DNA from: Synechococcus sp. MEDNS5
GTDB lineage: Bacteria > Cyanobacteriota > Cyanobacteriia > PCC-6307 > Cyanobiaceae
NCBI RefSeq assembly: GCF_014279875.1
Contig: NZ_CP047952.1
Span: 186,001-250,000 of the forward strand
Direction of reading: 5' to 3'
DNA: 64,000 bases
The notes below the pieces were generated by a model, which was not told where the DNA came from, made no database searches, and saw only the letters and a list, made by a program, of their open reading frames with translations. Below, piece by piece: positions 18,189 through 27,460 of this stretch (positions are counted from its first letter, which is position 1; every line of letters starts with the position of its first letter). A program made the position numbers and the translations under genes.

Positions 18189-19163
18189 ATGATTCTAAAA
18201 AACACTCAAATACTAACTCGTTATTGCACAATAGATTCACCTTATTGGCAGTCATTTATTATGCATTATGAGAACATGGGTGTATCTCAGTTTCATGTGT
18301 GCTGCCAAACACAAGAAGAAATAGATGAACTAGAAAGCTTTGCATCTAAGGGCTTAACATCTATTTATTCATACCTTCTTCCATTACATATCCCACCAAA
18401 TGAAGCCATAAAATATTTTCAGGTAAAAAATTTACGCAAATCGGGGGCTAAATATACGCTGATGGTTGATTCAGATGAATATTTCGTATGCCTAAATAGC
18501 GATGGCTGCCTAGATGATTATATTCAAATAGATTCACTCAGTATTCCTTGGCTAATGAATCCACTGGATAATGCTCTTGATGATAGAAAAATTTGCTTTT
18601 TGGGTCATACTTCAAAGCCATTGTGTGTAACTAAAAATATAAAAGGACTGTTGGGTGATCATAAGTTTAAAACAAGGTACTCATATCTGAAGCGTGTCTA
18701 TGGCGTCTTGACAACTAGAAAACATCCTATTGTTCCCACCAACTGCTCAAACTTTTTTCTTATTCATTATTGGAGTAGAAGCATCGAAGATACTTTGTTA
18801 AAAATATTTTTCAGTCGCTTCAAAAGTCTTAAACAGTCTGACCAACAAATTGCCAAACAAATGTTGGAGAATGGGATCCTACCCAATCGTTTGAAGCTAC
18901 ATGCTTTCTTAGCAGTGCAAAATCGCCAGATAGCATTAAAAGATATCAACTGTGATCTATCAGTCGATCAAAACAAAGAATCTCATTTACTATCGAAATT
19001 CTTAAATTTAGAAGAAATTGACAATGCAAAATCTCTTTACGCACATTATGTACAATTTTTAACAAATTTAAAACCACAACTAATGGCCTATCCATCGAAG
19101 GCTGTACCAACACTCCAACATGCAATCAGAGAGCTATCTAACTATGAAAAAATCAAAGCTTAA
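18189..19163 (+). CDS. GT2/GT92-like glycosyltransferase (copy 3 of 3, AT-rich version)
   Basis: A 324-residue paralogue of the genes at 537 and 2508. It shares QILTRYCTIDSPYWQ, LMVDSDEYF (DxDE site), SIPWLMNP, HTSKPL and IHYWSRSIEDTLLKIF in the same order. It lacks the 60-70 residue N-terminal extension of the two GC-rich copies, so it is a minimal form of the family. Codon use is AT-rich, so it came with the cassette rather than by recent duplication of its relatives. The start of the next gene lies inside its last seven codons. Confidence 0.7.
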   Translation: MILKNTQILTRYCTIDSPYWQSFIMHYENMGVSQFHVCCQTQEEIDELESFASKGLTSIYSYLLPLHIPPNEAIKYFQVKNLRKSGAKYTLMVDSDEYFVCLNSDGCLDDYIQIDSLSIPWLMNPLDNALDDRKICFLGHTSKPLCVTKNIKGLLGDHKFKTRYSYLKRVYGVLTTRKHPIVPTNCSNFFLIHYWSRSIEDTLLKIFFSRFKSLKQSDQQIAKQMLENGILPNRLKLHAFLAVQNRQIALKDINCDLSVDQNKESHLLSKFLNLEEIDNAKSLYAHYVQFLTNLKPQLMAYPSKAVPTLQHAIRELSNYEKIKA

Positions 19164-20139
19164 TAAGTCTGGTGTTAAATTCGCCATTACCGGTGGAGCG
19201 GGTTTCGTAGGCTATAATTTAATGTTATTGTTAGAAAAGGAATTTATTAAACCCATTTTTTACATAATTGATGACTTGTCTTCTTCCACTTTAAACGATC
19301 CTTTTCTTCCTAATAATAATATCGAAAAGGGCCGTATTACATGGATAAAAGCATCTATATCTACCCTCGATCTTACAGAAGTCTTCGATAAAGTAGATAT
19401 TGTCATTCATCTGGCGGCAAAAGGAAATGTTGTTCAATCTATTGAGCTTCCAATTGACAACTTTAACTCTAATGTTGTTTCAACTTTGCATATTCTCGAT
19501 TGTTTACGAAATTCAAGTTGTAATAAACTTATATTTTCATCAACAGGGGGTGCACTAATGGGAAATACAGAGCCCCCTGTCGACGAAATGAGTTTGCCAT
19601 CACCAATATCTCCCTACGGATCAAGCAAGCTTGCTTGTGAAGGGTATATAAAAAGTTTTTCTCACGTATATGATCTTGATGCATGTATTTTTAGATTCGG
19701 GAATGTATACGGTCCATATTGTCTTCATAAACAAGGTGTATTTAATAAGTTTGCCAATGCTTTCCTAGATGAGCAAGAAATAGTTATCTACGGTGATGGA
19801 TCATCTACAAGAGATTATGTCAATGTATATGACATATGCATGGGCATCATATCAGGATGTCATGGTTTGTTGAGTAATAGTTTAAGAGCGTACAACTGTT
19901 TTCACCTGTCAAGCGGTGTGCAAACATCTCTGAATCAACTTTGCGATTATTTTATTAAAGCTTCTGATCGCAAACCCAAAGTAACATATCTGCCCAAGAG
20001 AAAAGGAGAAGTAGAAGTAAATTTTGCAGACTATTCAAGAGCATTACAAGCTCTTGAATATTCGCCGACTATATCAATTCAAAAAGGGGTAGCGGAGTTT
20101 TACGCTTGGTATTTATCAAGTAGGATCATTAAAAGATGA
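19144..20139 (+). CDS. NAD-dependent nucleotide-sugar epimerase/dehydratase
   Basis: An extended SDR protein of about 331 residues. The Rossmann motif is FAITGGAGFVGYNLMLLL, IDDLSS follows the second strand, catalytic Ser/Thr is in FSSTGGALMG, and YxxxK is YGSSK. FGNVYGP and STRDYVNVYD are typical of UDP-glucose/UDP-GlcNAc 4-epimerases and their relatives. The ATG at 19144 (MKKSKLNK) is preferred over one at 19120 that lies deeper in the upstream gene. The end is coupled by ATGA to the next glycosyltransferase. It probably converts a hexose or HexNAc nucleotide for the cassette's repeat unit. Confidence 0.85.
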   Translation: MKKSKLNKSGVKFAITGGAGFVGYNLMLLLEKEFIKPIFYIIDDLSSSTLNDPFLPNNNIEKGRITWIKASISTLDLTEVFDKVDIVIHLAAKGNVVQSIELPIDNFNSNVVSTLHILDCLRNSSCNKLIFSSTGGALMGNTEPPVDEMSLPSPISPYGSSKLACEGYIKSFSHVYDLDACIFRFGNVYGPYCLHKQGVFNKFANAFLDEQEIVIYGDGSSTRDYVNVYDICMGIISGCHGLLSNSLRAYNCFHLSSGVQTSLNQLCDYFIKASDRKPKVTYLPKRKGEVEVNFADYSRALQALEYSPTISIQKGVAEFYAWYLSSRIIKR

Positions 20140-21428
20140 GAGTTTTATACATTAACGCATATGACGGATTAAATGGTGCAGGGATAGGAGGTTATAGATC
20201 CTTTAAAATCATTCGTGATAATTCAACTTTGGTAAATATAAAAATGCTGGTTAAATACAAAACGACAGGCGATGAAAATGTTATACAGATACCAAGATCA
20301 TTTCAATTCTATATAAAAGAATTCAGCAAAATTTATAGCTATCATTCGCCGCTTTCGCAACTTCACTGGCTATGTAAATACTCACGCATGTATCACTCCA
20401 CCGCTAAGTACAATTTCTTATCTAATAAATTTATTGATTCACTTAAACCAGATCTTCTAAATCTTCATTGGCTAGGATCTGACCTGTTGACAATTGAATC
20501 AATTGCGAAATTAAAATATCCTATAGTATGGAAACTAGCTGATGAGTGGATATATTCTGGTTCGGAGCATTATTCTTATTCGACTGATGACTTGAAGACT
20601 GAATCAAATAAATCTTTTGTAAGCAGGTTAAAATTTTTCGCTCCTGATGCATTGCTAAAGCTATCTTCTGATACATATAGAAGAAAAATTACTTATTTAT
20701 CGGAAAAAAAATTTCATTTTGTAACCCCAAGTACATGGCTAAGTTCAAAAATAAGAGCTTCTTCAATCTTCCGAAATGCAACTCTCCACGTTATTCCAAA
20801 CTCTATAGATACTGCAAAATGGTATCCATTAGATAAGTTTAAATCTCGCTTTCGTCTCGGTATAGATCCGGATTCAAAAGTTATTTGTTTCGGTTGTCAT
20901 GATTTTAATGATAAAAGAAAAGGTTTTGATATATTCCTGGAAACTCTTAATTTTTTAAAGGAAATTGTTAGCAATAAAAATTACTCCAACATTATAATAC
21001 TTATATTTGGGTGCAAAAAAATTCCTAATCATATAAATATGCCATTTGAACATGTATGTTTTCAATACACATCAGATTACGAGAAAGTACGCGAATATTA
21101 TTCTGCTTCCGACTTGTTTATGGTCACTTCGCGTGTTGACAATTTCCCTAATACAGCTCTAGAGGCTTTGAGCTGTAAATTACCAGTATTTGGTTTTAAG
21201 ACAGGCGGTTTATCAGATATTGTAAAAACGAATATATCTGGTTTTTTAGCAACGCCATTTGACTCATATGAACTCGCATCAATTATTTCTCGTTATTTAC
21301 TTGAAACTAATCTAAGACGTCCTTTAGAAGAAAGTTCACGGACATACGTAATTAATGAATTTTCACCACCTAAAATTTCAAAAAAATATGAGCTTGCATA
21401 CCAATCCTGTCTTGATTCTTATCACTAA
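20136..21428 (+). CDS. Glycosyltransferase, GT4/GT1-type
   Basis: A 430-residue retaining GT-B glycosyltransferase. The N-terminal acceptor domain begins MRVLYINAYDGLNGAG and contains LLNLHWLGSDLL. The C-terminal donor domain has VIPNSIDTAKWYPLD, CFGCHDF, and the E-x7-E type segment SRVDNFPNTALEALSCKLPV followed by GFKTGGLSDI. This arrangement is the Glycos_transf_1 fold. ATGA overlap with the upstream epimerase. Specificity cannot be read from sequence. Confidence 0.85.
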   Translation: MRVLYINAYDGLNGAGIGGYRSFKIIRDNSTLVNIKMLVKYKTTGDENVIQIPRSFQFYIKEFSKIYSYHSPLSQLHWLCKYSRMYHSTAKYNFLSNKFIDSLKPDLLNLHWLGSDLLTIESIAKLKYPIVWKLADEWIYSGSEHYSYSTDDLKTESNKSFVSRLKFFAPDALLKLSSDTYRRKITYLSEKKFHFVTPSTWLSSKIRASSIFRNATLHVIPNSIDTAKWYPLDKFKSRFRLGIDPDSKVICFGCHDFNDKRKGFDIFLETLNFLKEIVSNKNYSNIIILIFGCKKIPNHINMPFEHVCFQYTSDYEKVREYYSASDLFMVTSRVDNFPNTALEALSCKLPVFGFKTGGLSDIVKTNISGFLATPFDSYELASIISRYLLETNLRRPLEESSRTYVINEFSPPKISKKYELAYQSCLDSYH

Positions 21429-21437
21429 AGTCGTATC

Positions 21438-22574
21438 TTGAAAATATCTGCATTATTTAAAGCATATGTTCTTCTCGGAGGAGTAAGGGTAATACCCTTT
21501 CTTCCTAATGTCTTTATACTATGGCTTACCACGATATTTTCATTAGTAAATTCACCTGAATTCCGTTCTTATGTATTTACTAAATTACCAATTTTTTATT
21601 GGATAGCACTTTCTTCTGGAATTATAGGTTCTCTATTATCAGGAAATCCAATTCTGAGTAGCTTGTATACTATTGCATTATTATTTGCATTTCCGCAAAT
21701 TCTGTATATAGTACCCCGATATACATTTAAAAAACTATTAGAGCTGCTGACTCTATTTACTTACGCAAATGCTACTTTATGCACAATACAGTTTTTTATC
21801 AAAAATTTTAGCATTGAACCATTTTTATTTGGTGCAAAGAGTAGTCCAACTCTTTTAGGTTTCATTCCAAATATGTCACGGTTACCAGGATTATTTATTG
21901 AAAATGGTCCAATGGTCAATGCTCTTATAATAGTGAATGAATTTTTTCTTTTTCACTGGCGTACGGCTAAAAAACCATCATTAAGAATATATTTATCTTT
22001 ACTTATAAATATTTGTTTAATTCTTTTTACAGGAAGCAAGTTAGCTCTGATTTACTTTCCATATATAGTTTTAATCATTACACTTCAAATAATAAAAAAA
22101 TCAAACCTAAAACTAAAAATACTTATTGCCTCGCCTGGCCTTCCCTGGAAATTAATTGTTAAATTAGGAGCAATAATGCTTATAGTATCAGGAATTTTAT
22201 TTTTTACCAACATTGAATTCTTTTTGCCTTCTAACTATTTGACTTATATTAAATCAATGCAAGCTATGACAACTAGACTTGAAGTACCGGATATTACACT
22301 TTTCTCCATCAGCGGACTGGCAAGTAGTAAAGACCTAGGGGCTTTAAATGGATTTTTGCTTTACCTTGTTGCTTATGGATGGTTTTTTGGGAGTATATTT
22401 ATCATATCTATGTATTTATTACTTCTTTCCCCCTTTACAACTCCTGGCTTGTCCTTTGCCTTCTTAGTATCATTTATGAGCTCGGGATCATTTTCAATTT
22501 ATAATTATCCTTTGCTTTTGTTGTGCAACAAAGCTATTTCCATTGCTATAAAGAATAAATCATCACGTATTTAA
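21438..22574 (+). CDS. wzy: Wzy-like O-antigen/exopolysaccharide polymerase
   Basis: A 378-residue polytopic membrane protein with about ten hydrophobic segments. It has a larger hydrophilic loop in the second half (about residues 265-295) and a conserved-looking FTGSKLALIYFP segment. Size, topology and position among sugar transferases fit a Wzy-type polymerase, which joins undecaprenyl-linked repeat units at the periplasmic face. No sequence motif is decisive, as is normal for this family. Translation appears to start at a TTG ten bases after the preceding stop. Confidence 0.65.
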   Translation: MKISALFKAYVLLGGVRVIPFLPNVFILWLTTIFSLVNSPEFRSYVFTKLPIFYWIALSSGIIGSLLSGNPILSSLYTIALLFAFPQILYIVPRYTFKKLLELLTLFTYANATLCTIQFFIKNFSIEPFLFGAKSSPTLLGFIPNMSRLPGLFIENGPMVNALIIVNEFFLFHWRTAKKPSLRIYLSLLINICLILFTGSKLALIYFPYIVLIITLQIIKKSNLKLKILIASPGLPWKLIVKLGAIMLIVSGILFFTNIEFFLPSNYLTYIKSMQAMTTRLEVPDITLFSISGLASSKDLGALNGFLLYLVAYGWFFGSIFIISMYLLLLSPFTTPGLSFAFLVSFMSSGSFSIYNYPLLLLCNKAISIAIKNKSSRI

Positions 22575-22646
22575 CGATAATATGAAGCGCCTGACTTCAG
22601 GCCCAAGCTTATTTAATTTTTCTACCCTTTTGTCGAACTAATTGAC

Positions 22647-23762
22647 ATGTCTAAACTAATTTTACATCTAGGGACGAATAAAACCGGAACATCTTATATC
22701 CAATCATGGTTAAAGCTTAATGCTGACAACCTTAAAACTAAAAATTATTTTATTCCTCAATCTTTAATTTATAAGAACAACAACCAGGCTATTCTGCCAT
22801 ATTGCTTTGGAGATCCAGGGGATATGTTGAATAGGAGTATTTCATTCAAGTTTTCAGTCATGAGTAATCGTGATTATTATGATTTTTGTCAGGATACTCT
22901 AGATAAATTCACAAATGAAATTGATTTTATTTGCAAAACTATTGATAATCCTACATTTATTATATCTTCCGAACAGTTTTCTTCGTTTTTGCAATCGCCA
23001 AACAACATCCAAAGCTTATCAGAGTTTCTCAGCAACCTTTTTGATGATATTACTATAATCATGTATATTAGAGAGCCACTATCATATATGATATCTTGCA
23101 TAAGCCAAAATCTAAAGGTAGGCAGTCGAATAAATAAATTAGATCGTATCCCTAATGCTTCTTCCGAATTTTCGAGATCTCTCTGCGATCATGAACAAAG
23201 ATGTAGATTATGGGAAACAAATTTTAGTCATTCACAATTTAAACTCCGAAGATTTCAAGGTGAATCTTTCTATAAGAATGACTTGATTGAAGACTTTTTA
23301 TTCTCAATTGGTATAGAGAATAATGACTTTAAATCTGTTCAAAGACATAGAGCTTCTAACCCCTCGCTTTCTGTTTCACAAATGAGGTATTTGTATTTTT
23401 TGAACAAACTATACCCACCATTTAAAGAGTATGAGCGTAATGATGCTCGCGTTGGGCTTATCTCATTTATTCAAAAAATACTCAATTCAAAAGATCAATT
23501 ATTACCAACGCTCGCTCAAGTTGAAGACTATGAATCTTATTATCGTGAATCTTCTATAAGATTACTCTCCCGTTATTTTCCCGGTGACTCCACACTATGG
23601 GTCTCTAGCTACAAAACAAAACTTCCTTCAACACCCATAATTTTATCTCAAATGTCTACTCTTGATTCATTTAGATATTCTTTTATTCGAATCGCTTGGA
23701 GTATGATAGTGATTATAAAAAAGATACAATCAAACCTTTTCTCTATTTTTTCTCTAAAATGA
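22647..23762 (+). CDS. Sulfotransferase-like protein
   Basis: A 371-residue protein with an N-terminal PAPS loop LILHLGTNKTGTSYIQSWL (residues 4-22) and a mid-protein 3'-phosphate motif IMYIREPLSYMISC. The H-(I/L)-G-T-x-K-T-G-T pattern is that of a bacterial polysaccharide-type sulfotransferase group. The C-terminal 30 residues contain a hydrophobic stretch (FIRIAWSMIVIIKKI) that may contact the membrane. ATGA overlap couples it to the FkbM methyltransferase. Inferred to sulfate the nascent glycan. Confidence 0.75.
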   Translation: MSKLILHLGTNKTGTSYIQSWLKLNADNLKTKNYFIPQSLIYKNNNQAILPYCFGDPGDMLNRSISFKFSVMSNRDYYDFCQDTLDKFTNEIDFICKTIDNPTFIISSEQFSSFLQSPNNIQSLSEFLSNLFDDITIIMYIREPLSYMISCISQNLKVGSRINKLDRIPNASSEFSRSLCDHEQRCRLWETNFSHSQFKLRRFQGESFYKNDLIEDFLFSIGIENNDFKSVQRHRASNPSLSVSQMRYLYFLNKLYPPFKEYERNDARVGLISFIQKILNSKDQLLPTLAQVEDYESYYRESSIRLLSRYFPGDSTLWVSSYKTKLPSTPIILSQMSTLDSFRYSFIRIAWSMIVIIKKIQSNLFSIFSLK

Positions 23763-24511
23763 ATATTCTTTTTTCAAGTAGAGTAAAGCATGCTCTTAAA
23801 TCAATTTTACTAAGGCCCTTAGCTCGACTTTTGATTTCTTCTAGCAAAACCTCTGCACTACAGGCATTAATTAAGCTGAAAATTCCTATTACACAAATAG
23901 TCGACGTGGGTGTTAAAAATAATACGATTGAACTCATTAATCTATTCCCTAAACTTCACCACATACTTTTTGAACCCGTCGAGAAATTCTCGAAATCAAT
24001 AAGATTGAGCTATGCAAAGACTTCTAACGTCTTACATCAAGTTGCATTGTCAAATTGTTCAGGTGTTTCCTACTTGGTTGAAAGATCACTTTATAATTCT
24101 AGTTTAACGACTCATTCTGAAATTTGTTCAGAACCTGTTTTAGTCGATAATATTCATATAAAAAGATGTACAAAAATACAAAAAACTACCCTTGATGTCT
24201 ATCATAACGATTTACAAGAAAATTTTTTATTGAAAATCGATGTCGATGGATCTGAGCTATTAATTTTATTAGGCTCATCAATGGTTATTTCTAAAGCTTC
24301 TGTTGTAATTATCGAAGCTTCCTGGTATAATTTTTCTAAACTAAATTCTTTTCTAGTCGACCATAACTTTATACTATTTGATTTAGTTGATAAATGTAAT
24401 TATGGCTTCTCCATGTGGCAGTGTGATCTAATCTATGTCAATAGTCGCTACCAACATGCCTTAAGGCCACCTATGAAGCCATTTAAACGCTACTTATGGT
24501 TCGAGCTCTGA
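23759..24511 (+). CDS. FkbM-family methyltransferase
   Basis: A 250-residue SAM-dependent methyltransferase of the FkbM type, which O-methylates sugars or polyketides. The SAM-binding beginning is QIVDVGVKNNTIELI, where the usual G-A-N-x-G is degenerate. The domain continues with HILFEPVEKF, VALSNCSG, KTTLDVYH and LLKIDVDGSELLILLGSS, the last being the family's K-(I/L)-D-V-(E/D)-G-x-E motif. Start at 23759 forms ATGA with the preceding sulfotransferase stop. Probably caps or decorates the sulfated glycan. Confidence 0.75.
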   Translation: MNILFSSRVKHALKSILLRPLARLLISSSKTSALQALIKLKIPITQIVDVGVKNNTIELINLFPKLHHILFEPVEKFSKSIRLSYAKTSNVLHQVALSNCSGVSYLVERSLYNSSLTTHSEICSEPVLVDNIHIKRCTKIQKTTLDVYHNDLQENFLLKIDVDGSELLILLGSSMVISKASVVIIEASWYNFSKLNSFLVDHNFILFDLVDKCNYGFSMWQCDLIYVNSRYQHALRPPMKPFKRYLWFEL

Positions 24512-24521
24512 TTTCGGTAAA

Positions 24522-25307
24522 ATGAATCTTCTTACAATCATTACCGTGCATAGAGATGATTACTCTTCTCTTTCTGCTTCTTATAATTCACTTAAACCCT
24601 TTTTATTCTACGCTCAACATAAAATCAATTGGTTGGTAATTGACGGTTCTGAATATCGTTCTAATTTGGGTCATTTGTGTAATTGTAATAATATATCTAT
24701 TATTCAAGAGTGCGATAGTGGTATTTACAATGCCATGAACAAGGGTATCTTACGTACGGAATCCAAATACTTGACTTTTTTAAATGCTGGTGATTTTCTT
24801 TGCATAAAGCCAGCTGAATACTCGTGTATCATTGATTTACTAAGCAGTAGTTCAGTTGACATGATTTCTTTTAGTTGGTCACAATTTAATTTCTTGTCTA
24901 ATCAATATGTAAAAAGATCTCCAGTTTTGCCGAATAATCTTACTAGTTACAGGATGCCATCAGTTCACCAATCTTTAATTTATTCTACATCACTTTTGAC
25001 GACACATTTATTCAATGAATCTTATATAATCTGTGGAGATTACGATAATTATTTAACATTGCTTAGGTTGCCTACATTTACTTATTTATCTCAGGCTGAT
25101 TATACCTGGGCAAGATTTGATCTTACTGGTATTTCCTCAAAAAAACCTAATCTTTTATTCAAAGAAACTATCAAAGCTTTTCGAAATCATAAAACCGATA
25201 AGAGTTTTTATGCGAATGCTCTATTTTATTTTATAGTTTTCTTTCGAATATATATACGGTTCATTTTGCTATCTCTTTCTAATTGCTTACATGTTAACAA
25301 GCTATGA
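24522..25307 (+). CDS. Glycosyltransferase family 2 protein
   Basis: A 261-residue GT-A glycosyltransferase. It starts LLTIITVHRDDYSSLSASY, has WLVIDGSEYRS, and carries ECDSGIYNAMNKGI followed by YLTFLNAGD. These are the GT2 motifs seen in WcaA/PGL-type transferases with D-x-G-I-Y-D/N-A-M-N-K-G. The C-terminus ends in a hydrophobic, membrane-associating stretch. It overlaps the next gene by four bases (ATGA). Confidence 0.85.
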   Translation: MNLLTIITVHRDDYSSLSASYNSLKPFLFYAQHKINWLVIDGSEYRSNLGHLCNCNNISIIQECDSGIYNAMNKGILRTESKYLTFLNAGDFLCIKPAEYSCIIDLLSSSSVDMISFSWSQFNFLSNQYVKRSPVLPNNLTSYRMPSVHQSLIYSTSLLTTHLFNESYIICGDYDNYLTLLRLPTFTYLSQADYTWARFDLTGISSKKPNLLFKETIKAFRNHKTDKSFYANALFYFIVFFRIYIRFILLSLSNCLHVNKL

Positions 25308-26509
25308 AAAATATATTGTATGTTGAGGAATTTGTTTACGGCGACACATGGGTTGGAACCGAAATTCCTAAAGAAATAATTAGTTCACTAATCAATCATG
25401 ATTATGATCTAACTATTCTATGTTCTTCTCAGGCATATCATAACAAAGTTTTACCAGATTATCCAATTTGCTTTTCAAAGTCTTTTAAAGTGGTCTACGC
25501 TTTTCAATTACCCTATGGCAAAAACAAAATAATATTCAGGTTGATAAATTCTTTCTTATTTTGTTTGCAGTATTTATATATAATTTATAGTGATCACTAT
25601 CAATTGGTTATCACTCAATCAAACCCTTCTATTTTACCAATATTTGTAGCTCTAAGTAAATTTTGCAATCAGTTTAAGTGGCTTTTCATTGTTCAGGATC
25701 TTTATCCCGATGTCATATTTGCCTATTTGCCAAAATTTTATTTAACCTATATTGCTTTTCCTTTTAGGACAATTTATAAGTTTTTCTTTTCTTCTTGTAC
25801 TCATTTTGTTGTTTTAGGAGAGTCTATGAAATATAGACTTAACAATTATAATGTTCCAGATAATAAAATATCCATTATATCAAATTGGGCACTGGGTCTT
25901 GATAAGTCTTTAGAAAATATAAAAGAACCAATATTAAGTTCTTCTGATTTATCAAAATCCTGTAATTTTATTTATACTGGAAACGTTGGTTCTGCACATG
26001 ATTCTGCTTTTATTTCTAAAGTAATTCGATATTCCCATCATCTGCCAGTATTCTTTGAATTTGCTGCTTCGGGTTCAGCCTTAAATCAGCTTAAGCACAA
26101 CCTTGCGAATATTCATCACCCTCGAAACTTTGAATTCACTAATTTTATTCCCTCTTCTAATTATAATGAATATCTTGCAAGATTCCATTTTGGTATTGTT
26201 TCTATGTCCAAATCTTTTAGTGGAATCGTTTATCCAAGTAAGTTCTTCGGATATCTATCTAGAGGGCTTCCGATTTTGTACTTAGGTAGTGATGAAGAGC
26301 TTTGCACGCTTATTCGTCAATACAATATAGGCCTAGTTCTTAATGAAATAAACATACATCTTTTCCCTGAGATTTTAGCTGCATTAACTGAAGAATCGCT
26401 TGCTACAATGAGGGCTAATTGTCGTGAATTGTACCAAAGTAAATTTTCAAAGCATCAATCATTATCAAGTTACTTACGCTTAGTCGCGCGAATTTCAAAT
26501 GCAAGATAA
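25304..26509 (+). CDS. Glycosyltransferase, WbuB-like GT4 family
   Basis: A 401-residue GT-B transferase. It has an N-terminal domain with LLxLCS-type strands, LVITQSNPSILPIF and FIVQDLYPDV, then FVVLGESMKYRL, SIISNWALG, FIYTGNVGSAHD, and a donor-side element GIVYPSKFFGYLSRGLPILY. The order VQDLYPD, SNW and PSK(F/L)xxYL is typical of WbuB-like (HexNAc-transferring) enzymes. The stop overlaps the next start by 11 bases. Precise sugar not assignable. Confidence 0.8.
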   Translation: MKNILYVEEFVYGDTWVGTEIPKEIISSLINHDYDLTILCSSQAYHNKVLPDYPICFSKSFKVVYAFQLPYGKNKIIFRLINSFLFCLQYLYIIYSDHYQLVITQSNPSILPIFVALSKFCNQFKWLFIVQDLYPDVIFAYLPKFYLTYIAFPFRTIYKFFFSSCTHFVVLGESMKYRLNNYNVPDNKISIISNWALGLDKSLENIKEPILSSSDLSKSCNFIYTGNVGSAHDSAFISKVIRYSHHLPVFFEFAASGSALNQLKHNLANIHHPRNFEFTNFIPSSNYNEYLARFHFGIVSMSKSFSGIVYPSKFFGYLSRGLPILYLGSDEELCTLIRQYNIGLVLNEINIHLFPEILAALTEESLATMRANCRELYQSKFSKHQSLSSYLRLVARISNAR

Positions 26510-27365
26510 ACCTTATTTGTTGATCACAGGTGCTTCGGGTTTTTTAGGATCCTCATTTCTAAAAAGTTTCCTTTCATCTCCACTATCTAAAAGTTTTAAG
26601 ATTATCGCCGTCTCCCGATATCCTGTTTTGTTAGCAGACATTTTTTTAGATACATCTCGCCTCCTTTTGGGTGATTATAGGTCTATCCTTGAAACACTAG
26701 ATATATCAGTTATAATTAATTTTGCATTTTCTGCTCATAATACTAAATACAAATCATCCTTGGTACGTGGATCAACATGTCTTATAACTGAATATTTTAT
26801 TAAATATTGCTCATTACACCCTCAAACTCGTTTTATAGCTATCAGTTCTATAGCAGTGTTTGGAGATCGTTTGTTTGATGCTAGTTTTGTATCTAATACA
26901 TCTCCTGTCTCCCCGAATACGAACTATGGACTTCAAAAACTTTTTATTGAGTCAATGCTCTTAAATGCTCACTCTTTATATTCATTTCCTCTTACTATTT
27001 ATCGGCCTCCATTGATATACGGACCTAATGCTCCGGGATCTTATGATACTTTAAGACGTCTAATAAGAAAGGGTTTTCCACTATGTATTTTCTCAAATAG
27101 TAATTTAAGAAGTTTTCTCCCTATTAATTCTTTTGTTGCCACGCTCTTGAATGAAATCACCTCTGACAAGTGCCTAAATGTTACAAATCTTCCTTACCCC
27201 CCGGTTTCGACTTATCGTTTTGTAAGTGACATTAAGCATGATCTAATGCTTCCATTCCGTAATTGCGATTCACCAATTTTAAAAGAAAATAATTTTATAT
27301 ATCGCACTGGACTATTCAAATCTTTAACAAGTAAGTTTAATTCCTCTTATATAGTTACATGTTAG
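26499..27365 (+). CDS. NAD-dependent epimerase/dehydratase (short SDR)
   Basis: A 288-residue extended-SDR protein, shorter than GalE-type enzymes. LLITGASGFLGSSFLKSF is the nucleotide-binding loop, FIAISSIAVFGD holds the catalytic Ser, and NYGLQKLFIE gives YxxxK. IYRPPLIYGPNAPG is the substrate-side segment common in HexNAc 4-reductases of the WbpV/WbuX sort next to WecA-like enzymes. It overlaps the upstream gene by 11 bases. It probably reduces or epimerises a 4-keto sugar. Confidence 0.75.
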   Translation: MQDKPYLLITGASGFLGSSFLKSFLSSPLSKSFKIIAVSRYPVLLADIFLDTSRLLLGDYRSILETLDISVIINFAFSAHNTKYKSSLVRGSTCLITEYFIKYCSLHPQTRFIAISSIAVFGDRLFDASFVSNTSPVSPNTNYGLQKLFIESMLLNAHSLYSFPLTIYRPPLIYGPNAPGSYDTLRRLIRKGFPLCIFSNSNLRSFLPINSFVATLLNEITSDKCLNVTNLPYPPVSTYRFVSDIKHDLMLPFRNCDSPILKENNFIYRTGLFKSLTSKFNSSYIVTC

Positions 27366-27460
27366 CTAATTTTACTATATTAGTTTTTCACCATTGTTCT
27401 CTGCTCATCAGGTGACTCTCTCAGTTCAAATTACGACAAAAATTCATTCATTATCTCTTT

